Source: Portulaca oleracea
Lineage: Eukaryota > Streptophyta > Magnoliopsida > Caryophyllales > Portulacaceae
Direction of reading: 5' to 3'
DNA: 64,000 nt
NCBI GenBank assembly: GCA_029582165.1
Contig: CM055887.1
Location: 10,777,190-10,841,189, forward strand
Part shown: piece by piece, positions 24,090-36,076 of the stretch
Layout of the letters: each line of letters opens with the position of its first letter
Numbering within the stretch: the first letter of the stretch is position 1
Notes under the pieces: generated by a model
Databases searched by the model: none
Seen by the model: only the letters and a program-made list of their open reading frames with translations
What the model was told of the DNA's origin: nothing
Made by a program: the position numbers and the translations under genes

Positions 24090-25160
24090 GTATGTGTAGA
24101 ATTTTGCTTCGATTTTTTGTTTTCGGAGGGGGTATAATTGGTGCAACATGTGTATTATCATAGTTGCGGATTCAGTAAATTTTTTTTGTTACTTAACGTC
24201 AGTTGCAATTTAAGCCTACAGAATGGAATATTTTTGTTATTAAGCCTATCATTTGGAATTTATTAAAAAGGTGTTGACCACTTGGGATACCCCATAGTTG
24301 GTGCCTACCATTTGAAATTTTCTATAAGTATTTTTTTATATGCTTATACTTTAATACTGATCCTGACCCATTACTTAAATGCCAAAAGTGCATTACTAAA
24401 CAAACCTGGCCAATGTCAATCGGTTAACACCATCCGAACCTCCCGATCGGTCCAAGTATACGCATATGAAGGCTAATTAGTCAAATGATCGCAAATGGGA
24501 ATCACTCAAGTCAACTTTTTCCTTGACCATGTGTTCAATTGCTTCATTTTATATATTTTTCTCTTTGCTGACAAAATGAATTGAAGTGCGCGAATCAAAA
24601 TGAATTATAAAAATTTTATTTGACATTTCAAGAATATATGTGTTGAGTTTTCGACTCATTTGCAAAAATATGTTTTGTGTGTTGTTTTAGGTGGTGTTCC
24701 TAAGGTAGATAAACCCGACTCCAATAAAAAGTCTAGTTAAGAAAAGAAGGTGGTCTATCTATTATGACTTGGGATATATTAACTGGTTGTATTTTGTCTC
24801 TCTATATTTAGGGATGAAATGTTAAAATACTAAGAAAGTAGTGATGTTTACTTAGGATTTATAACTATGTCACCTGATGATGTTGGTATATAGGTAATGA
24901 TGTTGTAACATCATGGTTTATATGTATAAGTATGGGGTCACAAGGGGTTAATATGTATGATGTTTGTACTTTACATGGAGACCTATGACAATTACTTGAT
25001 GGTGGTGAAATACTATTTGGAGTTGACATGGTATAGTTAGCCTGCTCCTCTATTGGACGGCGGTAATGCCCTTGGGGACTTTAATCCGTTGCGCTAATGG
25101 TTGATCTATGTGGTATGTAATTAAAGTTTAATAATTAGTAATTTGGGGGTGTTACAGTTT

Positions 25161-25172
25161 GGGTATCAGAGC
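25161..25172 (+). other. primer binding site of the Tekay-like element
   Basis: GGGTATCAGAGC lies four bases after the 5' LTR. It is one base from the standard TGGTATCAGAGC complement of initiator tRNA-Met. Confidence 0.88.
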
Positions 25173-25579
25173 GAAAATTTGGAGTAATTTGGTTAGAAGT
25201 AGCGAGTTAGGATAACAGAGAATAAATATGATATATATTAAGGGTGACTTTATACCTTGGAGATGGGAATTGTTTGCTTTTAGGATGAATGAGTAGTGGG
25301 GTACAAGTCAGCAAGGGAAAGGAATTGTGACAATTGCTATGAGTAGAATGTTACTTCAAAGTTGATATCCATGTTTGGGTAATAATCTTCCCTCAGTTTG
25401 ATGCTATAATTAAGGCTTAAGAATTTGATTCTAGAATATGTGGTTGAACTTTATTACTTGGATGAGTCATCAATTTATAAGTGGTTGAAGTAGGATAAAA
25501 TTAGTAGTGGAAATGGTAAACAAAGCTCATTTATATGTGCTACTTACTTTGTTCTTTTGTTTTATTTCCTTTCTTTTAG
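25173..25579 (+). other. untranslated leader of the Tekay-like element
   Basis: About 400 bases between the primer site and the first ORF. No coding signal was seen. Confidence 0.55.
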
Positions 25580-26221
25580 ATGAAAGCACATCCGTCACCT
25601 AACCCATACACCATCTTGATGCACCTAGGCGATAGAGTTTCTAACAATATGTCCAACTTGGTGGATGTTTTTACTGTCTTAAGGCATGACCCGCAATTGG
25701 AGTATCATAGCCCGTTGCGACGAGCCCACTGTTTACTGACTACCCTACCCTTCTCTGACCCTTGGGCGGACTTTAAGATCAAGTATCAGAATTTTATCCT
25801 GACTTTTAACTTGGGGTTGCATGAGGCCAAGTTCCAAGAATTAGGGTCGTGGATTGTTGTGACTTTTGAGCTTCAGGTACAAGAGTATGTTGACTTTATG
25901 GGTATCAATACTAGGGAGTTGCCTTAGTATTTTCCAGCACTCCTTGGGCAACCGCCCCAACATGGAGTGGGAGAGGCCCCTCCACCTCAGAAGGCTCAGG
26001 TTGGGAATTCCGAGGAGGAGGAACCCATGGAGGATGAGGAAGATGGCCCACCTCCTCCCCCCACGCAGTCACCTGAGTCTAGTGGTGTTGTGATAGTACA
26101 TGACGTCCCAGATCCTACTATTATGGAGATCAGTTCCGGAGAGGAGGAAAGCCAAGGGGAGAATGAACCCATGGAAGTCTCGAGCTCTGGAGAGGATGGT
26201 GATAGCGGTGATAATGAGTAG
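25580..26221 (+). pseudogene. extra ORF upstream of gag, acidic C-terminus, unknown function
   Basis: One frame stays open from ATG 25580 to 26221 except for a single TAG at 25925-25927, giving about 212 codons. The first 115 residues (opening MKAHPSPNPYTILMHLGDRV) are mixed and globular-looking. The rest is Pro/Glu/Ser-rich with long acidic runs (EEEEPMEDEED, SSGEEESQGENE). It has no zinc knuckle and does not resemble gag, which starts separately at about 26752. I do not recognise it. Extra ORFs before gag are known in Tat/Ogre elements, but I know of none as a Tekay hallmark. The open frame with a single stop, among otherwise heavily broken genes, suggests past selection. Confidence 0.55.
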
Positions 26222-26751
26222 GACCCTACTAGGGATTTCTAGGGTCGAAGATGGTCAAAGTATTTTGCTGTAATCATTTGTTTAGGTGCTAACCTATTCT
26301 TTTGTATAGTTGGCATGACTTTGTATTTTGTAATTATTAGTGGTTGTAACAAGGCTTGTATAAGACTAACCAAACTATGGTTATATATCGCCCATGCAAG
26401 TTTTTGGGTTATGGGCGAAGTGGCTTAGGAAACTAATTTGATAAAATTGTAGAACAATTTGTATGATAAACAGGTGGTGCATCGTGTAGGTTCCACTTAG
26501 AAGATATCGACTTAAGGACGAGGACTTTAGTGTCCTTGAATTCTTTTTTTCTTTTCCTTCTCCCTATAACTAGGATATGTATAACCAGGATGATGTCAAC
26601 ATCACTTTGTGTGATGTAAAGCAGAATGTTTCTAGTATTAAATCTTAAGGGTAGTACGGTGTGATTTATTATGATGTTTGGTACAAGTTGTGGAAGTAAA
26701 TTTCTAATCAAAATGAACTAAACAAAATTTCTTATGTTTTAATGTTGTAGC

Positions 26752-28190
26752 ATGTCACAAACATCCAACAACAGTCAACCTTAGGGAGATTCTAGGGAGA
26801 CACAGGGGACAATCAGTTAAATGAATTGCAACTTTAAGAACCTCAACTACCTCCTCAAGTAGTATCAATTCCAGGCTTGTCTTCAGCATTTGTTCCCCAA
26901 GACAATCCCACGTACCCGGAATATCTAGGATGTGTAATTCAAGAACTTCTCCAGTGAATCCTAAATCTTAACCTGTTGGTGGGAAACCTGTCCATGGAAG
27001 ACAAATATGCAGATAGGGTAGCGAAGAGAAACCCCAACACCTATGCAAGAGGGAGTGACCCGGTGGAACTCGAGGAGTAGATTCATAATATAGAAAAAAT
27101 CTTTGAAGCTATAGGGGTGCCCGAGGAAAAGAGAGTGTCTATCGGGACCTTCTATCTAACCGGGGAAGCGGACATTTGGTGGGATACAATAAAGAACAAA
27201 TATAAAGACTCCAGGATGATGTGGAGTGACTTCTTGGTGGATCTTAGAGCGAAGTTTTACCCTATTTCACTTCAGTGTCAAAAAGAGAGAGAATTTATGG
27301 AATTAAGTATGCTAAATCAGGATATGTCGATGATGCAGTACTCGTCAAGTTTAACGAGTTAGCTGGCTTTGCAAAGCCAGCTACCTGATTATGTAGCCAT
27401 AGACCGCATGAGGGTAACAAGGTTTGAAGGAGGTTTAGCCCCTTATATCCAAAGCATGTTAGAAGGCCATGTTTTCCTGGCATGTAAGGACTATATGAGC
27501 GGGCCGCTGAAGTCGAAAGGGTGAAGAAAGAAATAAGGTCCCTTCATCAGTCAAATCAAGGGAACTCAAAGAGAAAGTGGAGCGACAAGGGGATTGCAAA
27601 TTCTAGTGAAGTTGTTCCACTCAAGAAGCCAACCCCAGCCCTAAGCAGAAATCGACTAGTACCATCACCAGAGTCGTGTAAAAAGTGCGGTAGAACCAAT
27701 CACACTACTAATCAATGCAGGGTAGGGACGAATAGGTGTACCTGGTGTGGAAGTCCTGATCATAAGGCCCATATATGCCCCAAAAGGCAACAAGATGTGG
27801 AGCAAGGTATAACTAGACCAATTCAGAACCCTCGCCCGACAACCATTCCCCAAAACCAAGGCAATGTGGGTAAGGCATATGCTATGGGCAAGAAGGAGGC
27901 AACTAACTCCGGTACGATAGTCACTGGAACCTTGTATTTAAATTCTAAGCCTTTATTTGCTTTAATTGATTCTGGTGCTACACATTCATTTGTATCGTCT
28001 AGGGTTGTTCCCGAATTGGGTATATAAAATCTTAAAAGTGTTGTTACACATCAGATTAGTTTACCCAATGGCCAAATCATAGAGTGCGAAAAGAACTTTA
28101 TGAATGTCCCTCTTGTTGTAACTAAAGAAAATTTTCCAGCAGACCTTATCCAGCTTGATTTAGCGGAGTTTGATGTGATTTTGGATATGG
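26752..28190 (+). pseudogene. decayed gag and aspartic protease
   Basis: Gag opens near 26752 with early stops. A retrotransposon-gag core follows (FEAIGVPEEKRVSIGTFYL, EADIWWDTIK, DLRAKFYP), then two tandem CCHC knuckles (CKKCGRTNHTTNQC and CTWCGSPDHKAHIC, about 27677-27780). The protease segment has the active site DSGATHSF (about 27967-27990). Frames shift near 27350 and 27510, and several stops replace Trp or Gln codons. The order and spacing are typical of Ty3/gypsy. Confidence 0.88.
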
Positions 28191-29760
28191 ATTGTTTTGT
28201 AAACATAAGGCTAAAATAAAATGCAATGAAAGCCTGGTAACTCTGAAAAGTAAGCTTGGATGGAAGGCTTATTTTAAGGGAGACTCCAGTAAAATAGAGT
28301 GCCTCATTATATCTCTCATGAAAGTTCGAACACTTCTAAGGCTAGGTTGTATAGAGTATTTGTTTCATGTTACTGAGGATAAAAAGGACAAGCTTATTTT
28401 AAGTGAAATCCTAGTGGTTCGAGAGTTTCCACATGTTTCCCCAGAAGAATTGTTGATATTACCCCTAAGAAGGGAAGTTGATTTTAAGATTGAACTAGCC
28501 CTAGGATTCCAACCCATTTCCAAAGCTCCGTATAGGATGGCACCTGCCGAATTAAAAGAACCCAAGGTTCAATTGGAGGAATTATTGGAAAAAGGATTCA
28601 TAAGACCCAACGTGTCACCTTGGAGAGCTCCAATGTTATTTGTAAGGAAGAAAGACGACAGTTTGAGGTTATGCATTGATTACACGGAGTTGAATAAAAT
28701 TACAGTTAAGAATAAGTACCCTCTTCCTTGAATTGGCGATTTGATTGACTAGTTGCAAGGCGCCGAAGTATTTTCGAAGATTGATTTGAGATCATGATAC
28801 CACCAATTGAGGATCAAACCTAAAGATATACCTAAGACGACTTTTAGAACTCGATATGAGCACTACAAGTTCACTGTCATGCCTTTTGGGCTCACTAATG
28901 CACCGACAGTGTTCATGGGTCTCATGAATGGAGTTTTCAGACCATGTTTTGATAAGTTCGTGTTGGTACTTATAGACGATATGTTGGTGTACTCTAAAAG
29001 TCGAGAAGAGCATGAACAACACTTGAGGATTGTATTATAAACCTTAAGAGAACACCAATTATCTGCAAAATTGCAAAAATGTGAATTTTAGTTGAAGGAA
29101 GTAGCTTTCCTCAGACATATATTGACCGATGAATGTATTAGAGTTGACCCACAAAAGGTGGCCGCAGTCATGGATTGGCCTAGGCCTACAACCATTACCG
29201 AGGTGAGGAGTTTCCTTCGAATGGCTGGGTATTATCGAAGATTTCTTCAAAGTTTTTCTAAAATTGCTCTTCCTCTGAACAATTTATTAAAGAAGACCAT
29301 ACGACTTGAATGGAAAAAGAAGTGTGAGGAGTCCTTTCAAGAGCTCAAAAAGAGATCAACCTCAGGCACAATTTTAGCCTTGCCAATGAAAGGAAAGGAG
29401 TATATTATATATAGTGATGCCTCAAAGCATAGACTAGGATGTGTACTAATGTAAGATGATAAGGTTATAGCATATGCGTTCAGACAGTTGAAACCCTAGG
29501 AGAAGAATTATCCTTCCCATGACTTGGAATTAGCGACGGTGGTTTCCGCCTTGAAAATTTGGAGACATTATTTGTATGGGATACCAACTAAAGTTTTCTC
29601 TGATCATCAAAGCCTTAAACACATCTTTACCTAGAAAGAGTTGAATTTAAGGCTGCGCAAATGGTTGGAACTTTTGAAGGATTATGATCTTATTATCTAG
29701 TACCATCCTAGCAAAGTAAATTCGGTAGCAAATGCCTTGAGTAGAAAGACTCAACATGAC
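28191..29760 (+). pseudogene. decayed reverse transcriptase and RNase H
   Basis: The RT starts in the [11 protein letters not shown] region; [22 protein letters not shown] (finger and palm segments) follows, then MPFGLTNAP and the catalytic box as LIDD (usual YIDD, about 28969-28980). RNase H follows with IIYSDASKHRLG (about 29404-29440) and DHQSLKHIF. Many in-frame stops, including Arg (CGA) and Gln (CAG) codons turned to TGA and TAG. It cannot make an active enzyme as it stands. Confidence 0.9.
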
Positions 29761-31306
29761 CCCTCGACACCCAAGACGTCTCAGTCTCAGCCCTAGTTAT
29801 CACAAGATGATGAAAGTGTGAACATAAAAGTTGGACACTGAGATGAAGGAATAAGGAAGCTTGCAGCACTGTAGTTACAACCATGTATCCTAGAGGAGAT
29901 CAAAGCAGGACAAATGGATGATGAGGAATTGGGACATATTTGCTTGGGTTTAGAAAAAGGGAGGATGCCAGCGTTTGTGATTTAAGAAGATGGAATGTTG
30001 AGGTTTCAAAATTGACTATGTATACCCAAGTGTTGTAACTTGAGTAGAATCTTGGAGGAAGGACACAACACTCCATATTCCATACATCTAGGGGGCACCA
30101 AAATGTATAGGGATTTGAGAAAGAATTTTCGGTGGCCGAACATGAAGAGAGACATTGCTGCCTTTGTAGATAGGTGCCTCACGTGCCAAAGAGTAAAGAT
30201 TGAACACTAGCGCCCAGCTAGTGAATTAATACCATAGGAGATTCCCATATGGAAATGAGACTCAGTATCAATGGATTTCATAATGGGATTGCCAACTACA
30301 GTCTCTAAGAAAAACGCGATATGGGTAGTTGTGGATCGTTTTACCAAATCTGCCCACTTTATACCTATCCACGAAAATTGGAAAGTGGACAAGTTAGCTG
30401 ATATTTACGTCAAGGAAGTGGTAAGGCTACATGGTATTCCAAAGGATATAATGTCTGACCGAGATGCAAAATTCTAGTCGTGATTTTGGATAGCCCTTCA
30501 GAAGGCGTTCGACACTAGGCTAAATTTTAGCAGTTCGTACTACCCAGAAACTGATGGACAGACGAGACAGTGAACCAAATTGTGGAAGAGATGCTAAGAG
30601 CTTGTGTCCTAGATTTCCAAGGCAATTGGGATGAGTTTTTTCCTCTAGTAGAATTTTCGTATAACAATAGCTCCAAACCACTATTCAAATGGCCCCTTTC
30701 GAAGCCCTTTATTGTAGAAAGTGTAGGACTCCACTGTGTTGGAGTGATTTGGACGAAGCCTTGGTAGTAGGTCTCGAATTGATCCAGGATACAGTAAAAA
30801 AGATAAGAGTTATTCAACAACATATAAAAACTGCTCAAAGCAGGAAAAAGAGTTATGTTGATAAATGAAGAAAGCCATTGGAGTTCCAGGTTGGAGATAG
30901 AGTATTTCTCAAAGTTTCACCGACGAAGGGCATGTGAAGATTTAGTGTCAAAGGAAAGTTGGGTCCCAGATATGTCGGGCCTTACGAGATAATTGAGAAA
31001 GTGAATCTAGTAGCTTATAAACTCACGTCACCCTCCGACTTGGAGCATATCCATGATATTTTCCATATATTCCAGCTCAGAAAATACATCCCCGACCCAA
31101 GTCATGTGATAAAACCCAAGCATCTGGTAGTAGCAGAGAACCTAACCTATGAGGAGCAACCCCTACAAAGTTTAGACCGTCGAGCCAAGCGCCCACACAC
31201 AAAAGACATTCCCTTAGTAAAGGTACTTTGGGCAAACCATACCTCCTCCGGAACCACTTGGGAGACCGAAGAGGATATGGGGAATAAATGCCCTCATCTA
31301 TTTTAA
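29761..31306 (+). pseudogene. decayed integrase with C-terminal chromodomain-like segment
   Basis: An HHCC region (HLGGTKMYRDLRKNF ... CLTCQRVK, about 30070-30200) precedes the catalytic core with MDFIMGLPT (first Asp, about 30271) and SDRDAKF (second Asp). The far C-terminus reads IPLVKVLWANHTSSG then TWETEEDM and ends CPHLF, the chromodomain-type tail of plant Tekay/Del elements, which is thought to steer integration into heterochromatin. Stops and frameshifts are common. Confidence 0.88.
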
Positions 31307-31360
31307 GGTAATCTGGAGTGCCTTCCTTTTAGACTCAAAGTTTCGAGACGAAAATCCTTT

Positions 31361-31373
31361 TAAGGGGGGTGGT
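31361..31373 (+). other. polypurine tract of the Tekay-like element
   Basis: TAAGGGGGGTGGT lies directly before the 3' LTR. It is the plus-strand priming site in gypsy elements. Confidence 0.82.
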
Positions 31374-31662
31374 TGTAATAACCTGACTCTAAACTAATAT
31401 AATTAAGATAATAAATGAGGTTAATTAGCGGAAAAAGAAAATATTCGCGCATTTCAATTTAGTTAACCTGTTCTATTTTTGCGGGGTTCGACCAGGACGG
31501 GGACCGCCACACTTTATGTACGCTGTATTTATATAAATTACTTAGGTGACAACTCTAGTTATATAAATTTGATCTCAGGTCATTTAGATCACATGTTTGG
31601 TTAGGTTGTGACAAATCGACTATTTTGACAGTTTTGCCAATATTATTGTTGTTCTTGCTATT

Positions 31663-31694
<32 letters not shown>

Positions 31695-33597
31695 TATTAT
31701 TACCATTATAAATTTTGTCGTTAGTTTCTATTTTTTTAAAAAAATTATTTTCTAATCTATTTCACCTTCTCATTTCACCCCAAGTACTCTTTCTGTGTCC
31801 AAGTTTCAAAATTAATCGTAACCCGAAATTTAAATTGGTATTATTTTTGGGTTCCCCATGGAACAATAAAAAAAATTAGTAGAGAGAATTGGGTTGTAGG
31901 ATTATATTGGAGTGGGCCTTAGTGAATAAAAGACCACACCATCCAATTCTATTTCAATTCCTCAAACCCCTTTTTCTTTTATTATCTCTCTTCCTCACTC
32001 TACTGATTCTTCATCTCACTGTTGCTGCCTTTCTGTCTTGCACGTCGAGTAGCTGCCCCGTCTCCCTGTTCACCGTCGCCGGCGACTGGGGCCAAACAAC
32101 GACCACCAACACGTTTCAGTACCACCACCAGTCTATGTTCTTCTTCCTTCTCTCTCTTTTGTGATAATTCAAACCCTAATCTTTCCTTCCAAACTTAACT
32201 CTTATTGTATTGATTCAAAATATGTGATTCCAACTAGAGGATTGGGTCTGACGATTTATTTCCAAAAGTAAGCTGAATTGTCAGTGGCTAGAGATGGATA
32301 ACGTGAATTTCTTGGTTTGTGCTTATTGATTTGGAGTGGGTTGGATAAAATATGGTTGCATGTTGAGTTAGCTTGGGCCAAATTACTCTCTAAAGAGCAA
32401 ACTACTCTCTGATGAGATAATGGGTAGTGGGTTATAATGCATGTTGGGAGTTTGTGTGAATTAGACAGAAATATAATGCATTATGTGAGAATGTGCAACA
32501 TGAGGTTATGGAGTTGTAAGACTTAATCATAGGAACCTGTATCAAAAAATTCTTGCGCACAAAAATATCATAAGGACTTGTGATGAATAATGAGTTGAAT
32601 ATAGGGGTATTTTGTGCATAAGCATAATGATATTGGGTGAATGGAGTTAATAAAATAGGTACACTAGTATAGAATACGAGTTTAATGTAATATGAATTTT
32701 CTGGGCTCAAAATGGCTTATCTTGATGAAATTTATAGGTTGAGAGATACCCTTAAGCATTATCTTTTACTAGGGTTTGGAATTGTTGGGTTTCGTGGTAT
32801 ATTGCCCAAGTTATGAGTGTTTTAAGTTGGGTCTTAAGTGTTATACGAATTTTCAGATGGGTTAATTACCGGGCTTATTAGGGGGCTAAAGAAGCCTTAT
32901 TAGCAAAAACATTGAACATAAGATATGTAGTGGGCCGTACAAATGTTCTAGAATGTCCAAGTTTAAGACCTTAGGAGGTCGGAGTGAAATTTATGATTCA
33001 GTCAACTAGGGTTGTTCACCATAATAAAAGAAATTTTTTATTGATTAGGACCGCTCTAAGGACACATTCCATTACCTTCCAAATTCTTTTTGAATTTTTG
33101 TTCAACATAAAAATTGTAAATCGCATCTCAAGCTTTCCAAAAGCTACTTGCTTTAGTTAGTCTTAAAAAACCCTTCATCTCAAAAATGTTAAGTTATTAA
33201 TTTGTGATTGCTTTAATTTACAAGTGTCTCGGGCGGTCGCTGCTCTTTCTAGCTCGGGACTCCCAAATCTCCCAGATTTTACCTTCGGTATACATTTGTA
33301 AGGTACGCATAATGCATGCACCCTTATGATTGCAGTTATTTAAAATTATAAAGTACAAATGTATATTACCATGAATAAGTATTTGTCTTATATGCTTATA
33401 CTTTAATAGTGATCCCGACCCATTACTTAAATGCCAAAAGTGCATTACTAAACAAATCTAGCTAGTATCAACCGGTTAACTCCATCCGAACCTCCTGATC
33501 GGTCCGGGTATGCGCATATGAAGGCTTAGTCCAATGATTGCAAATGGGAATCACTTAAGTCAACTTTTTCATTGACCATATGTTCAATTGCTTCATT

Positions 33598-33656
<59 letters not shown>

Positions 33657-34255
33657 TCTCTTTGATTACAAAATGAATTGAAGTGCGTGAATCAAAACGA
33701 ATTATAAAAATTTTATTTGACAGTTCATGAATTTGTGTATTGAGTTTTTGACTCATTTGCAAAAATATGTTTTGTGTGTTGTTTAGTGGTGTTCCTAAGG
33801 TAGATAAACCCGTCTCCAACAAAAAGTCAAGTTAAGAAAAGAAGGTGGTCCATCTATTATGATTTGAGATATATTAGCTGGTTGTATTTTGTCTCTCTAT
33901 ATTTAGGGATGAAATGTTGAAATACTAAGAAAGTAGTGATGTTTACTTAGGATTTATACTTGTGCCACCTGATGATGTTGGTATTTTGGTAATGATGTTG
34001 TTACATCATGATTTATATGTATAAGTATGGGGCGACAAGGGGTTAATATCTATGATGTTTGTACTTTACATAGAGAACTGTGACAATTATTTGATGTTGG
34101 TAAAATACTGTTTGGAGTTGACGTGTGGTATGGTTAGCTTGCTCCTTTGTTGAACCGCGGTAACGCCCTTGAGGACTTTAATATTTCCTGCGCTAATGGT
34201 TGATCTATGTGGTATTTAACTAAAGTCTAATAATTAATAACATGGGGGTGTTATA
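31374..34255 (+). repeat. 3' LTR of the Tekay-like element, intact
   Basis: 2882 bp, uninterrupted. It holds the empty sites for the Harbinger-type MITE (31927-31929) and the Pack-MULE (33375-33383). An ATC/ATT microsatellite lies at about 31640-31700 and an expanded TTTA tract at 33595-33656; the latter is nearly absent at the matching place in the 5' LTR (about 24546). Confidence 0.93.
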
Positions 34256-36076
34256 TTGTTTGACCTAGTCATAGCCAAACATAAACTAGGTCCGGACATT
34301 AATTTCTCTTTCAAGTTTTGACATTGACCGAATTTGACTGGCCCGAATTTGGTTGGACCTGAATTGTTGCCAGCATTATATTTCCATCTTTGTATTGAAG
34401 GAATTCACCATAATAAATAATTGTGTCCAAAATTTTTAAGCATGACCATTAGTCACTTTTTAAGCATGTCCACAATCACTTTACCATGTCCAAAGTCCCT
34501 AATATCATGTCCATGTAAAATCACTTTTTTTTTTTTGTAGCATCACCATCGGTGGTGTTCAGAGTCTTGTCCATTTGTCTAATTATTAATATCAATCTGG
34601 GTTCCTCATATGAACTTGGGTCTGCCTCGAGCTAAGGATTGTCACGTCCGAGCCTTATTCATCTGGTGTGTAATCACGAGCCAGGGGGTTGTTAGCTTAC
34701 TGCGAGGCTCGCTCAGAATGGAGGGACTTTTTCCCTATCGACTCTCACGAGACCACGACTTCCATAGTTACTCCCACGAACTTTTGTTCGGGTTTCGCAG
34801 AATGGGCCGAGATTCATGCTCGAGGCCGAAAGGGGTGTCTTCCCACATTCTAAACCTAACCCGGGGACTGAGGACGAAGGCTCCGAGTGGTGCCCAGTTG
34901 TATGAGTGTGGTAAGAGGGGGAAGGGTCCACTAGTAGATACCATTATTGTAGTTACATGAGTCTAGGGTGGAAATCAGAACGAGCACAACTCTTAAGTTT
35001 ATTACAACAACATTTTTATTTCTTCCGACCCTTGCCCACGTTCTGGCCACATGCATTGCCACAGCTCCGCTTCATGCTCCCAATTGATCTTGGTTCGGTT
35101 CGGTACCTATTAATATCATTAAACATATAACAGTTAGCGTAAGCTAAGTATGGAGACTAACTAGTACAATTAGGTTAGGGTATTATTTATCATTCCTTGG
35201 GGGAGGGAGGGGGGGTTTCTTTAGCTAATTAGATAGTTAGCTATAAATCCCCTTATACCAAACCATTTTACATGTCCCCTCTTTCGGGGTCGTTCATCGT
35301 TCATTGTTTATCATCATACTTAGGTGCACCTTATCACAATTAATGATTAGCCAGGGCATTAGCTCACATTTGCTTCATTTCATTACCCATGGGTCATTAT
35401 CACTTCGTTCAGACGTAAACATCTTATGGGCTTTAATTAATGATGAAGGTCGTTAACGTCCTCATGCATGCATGCAACGTATGTAATGCTTCTTTGGCTT
35501 TAGTCCTTGAGTCTTTAGAAATTTAAAGGAGTGTAAGGTGTGCCTCCATACCTTGTTGGGTCGTCTTTTCCTACATCAAGCATTAGTCTTTAGTTATTAC
35601 TACACAATATGTCATCTTACATAGTTACCCTTGACAACGTCATCAAAAATGTTATTATAAACTTTATTTTTCCATATGAAATATAATATATGAAAAATTA
35701 TTTTTATTTCATCATCCCATCCTCTAATTTCATAAACCTCAAAAAAATTTCCAAACACCCTCCCATTAAAAAAAAATCCCCTTAAAAAGCAAGTACCAAC
35801 ACAAAAATAAAATTACACAATGTCATACTCTTTGAGATTTTATATTTTTATTTATATTTAACTTGCAACTTTCCTTTTAATATTTGTTATTCATATTATA
35901 CTTGTAACAATATATTAGACATATTATACCAACTTTGCAAGTTATTCAAATTAAATTTTCTATCAAAATACCATCTTACTCAACTACTATTTTTCCTTTA
36001 TAATGTTGTTCATATTTTATGTGTTTTTGGAAATTTATCTCTGTTCCATTACTTTCTCCTATATTACTTTTAGGAC
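34256..36076. other. uncharacterised repeat-like intergenic DNA
   Basis: A GC-richer block (34600-34960) with a plus-strand ORF of 116 codons is followed by AT-rich DNA. The block's composition resembles retrotransposon LTR or leader sequence, but no paired copy or termini were found. The 5' end of the downstream Helitron should lie here, yet no clear TCTATACTA-type start was seen. Confidence 0.4.

Larger units (their letters stand above)
4159..24323. mobile_element. Mutator-like Pack-MULE, about 1.26 kb before later insertions
   Basis: Terminal inverted repeats of about 130 bases begin GGGAAATTTCAAATGG on the left and (inverted) AGAAAATTTCAAATGG on the right, with matching text through GTAGGCACCAACTAT and CTGTAGGCTTAAATTG. 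A perfect 9-bp duplication ATAAGTATT flanks it (4150-4158 and 24324-24332); the 3' LTR has one copy (33375-33383). Long TIRs plus a 9-bp duplication define Mutator-like elements. After removing the solo LTR at 5185-24089 the element holds only an S40-family gene fragment and no transposase, so it is a Pack-MULE. Confidence 0.92.
1188..25156 (+). repeat. 5' LTR of the Tekay-like element (three pieces)
   Basis: The LTR is present as 1188-1704, 2684-4158 and 24324-25156. Each piece aligns in order with the intact 3' LTR. The breaks are the Harbinger-type MITE and the 20-kb Pack-MULE; removing them restores a co-linear LTR. A TTA microsatellite (about 1448-1475) sits where the 3' LTR has a longer ATC/ATT tract. 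Confidence 0.93.
1188..34255 (+). mobile_element. Ty3/gypsy retrotransposon, Tekay/Del-like, with a massively interrupted 5' LTR
   Basis: Paired LTRs: the 5' LTR (1188-25156, interrupted) begins TATAATAATTTGACTC and ends GGGGGTGTTACA; the 3' LTR (31374-34255, 2882 bp) begins TGTAATAACCTGACTC and ends GGGGGTGTTATA. The primer site follows at 25161 and the polypurine tract lies at 31361-31373. The internal region (6.2 kb) encodes decayed gag, protease, RT, RNase H, integrase and a chromodomain-like tail in the gypsy order. Long LTRs and the integrase-linked VKVLW/WE.E.DM tail suggest the Tekay/Del chromovirus lineage. The expected 5-bp duplication is decayed (TTATC against TTGTT). With insertions removed, the element would be about 12 kb. 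Confidence 0.92.

Noticed and set aside
34610..34960. 116-codon ORF after the 3' LTR
   Set aside because: No recognisable domain, and an antisense frame is equally open; likely GC-composition effect in repeat DNA.
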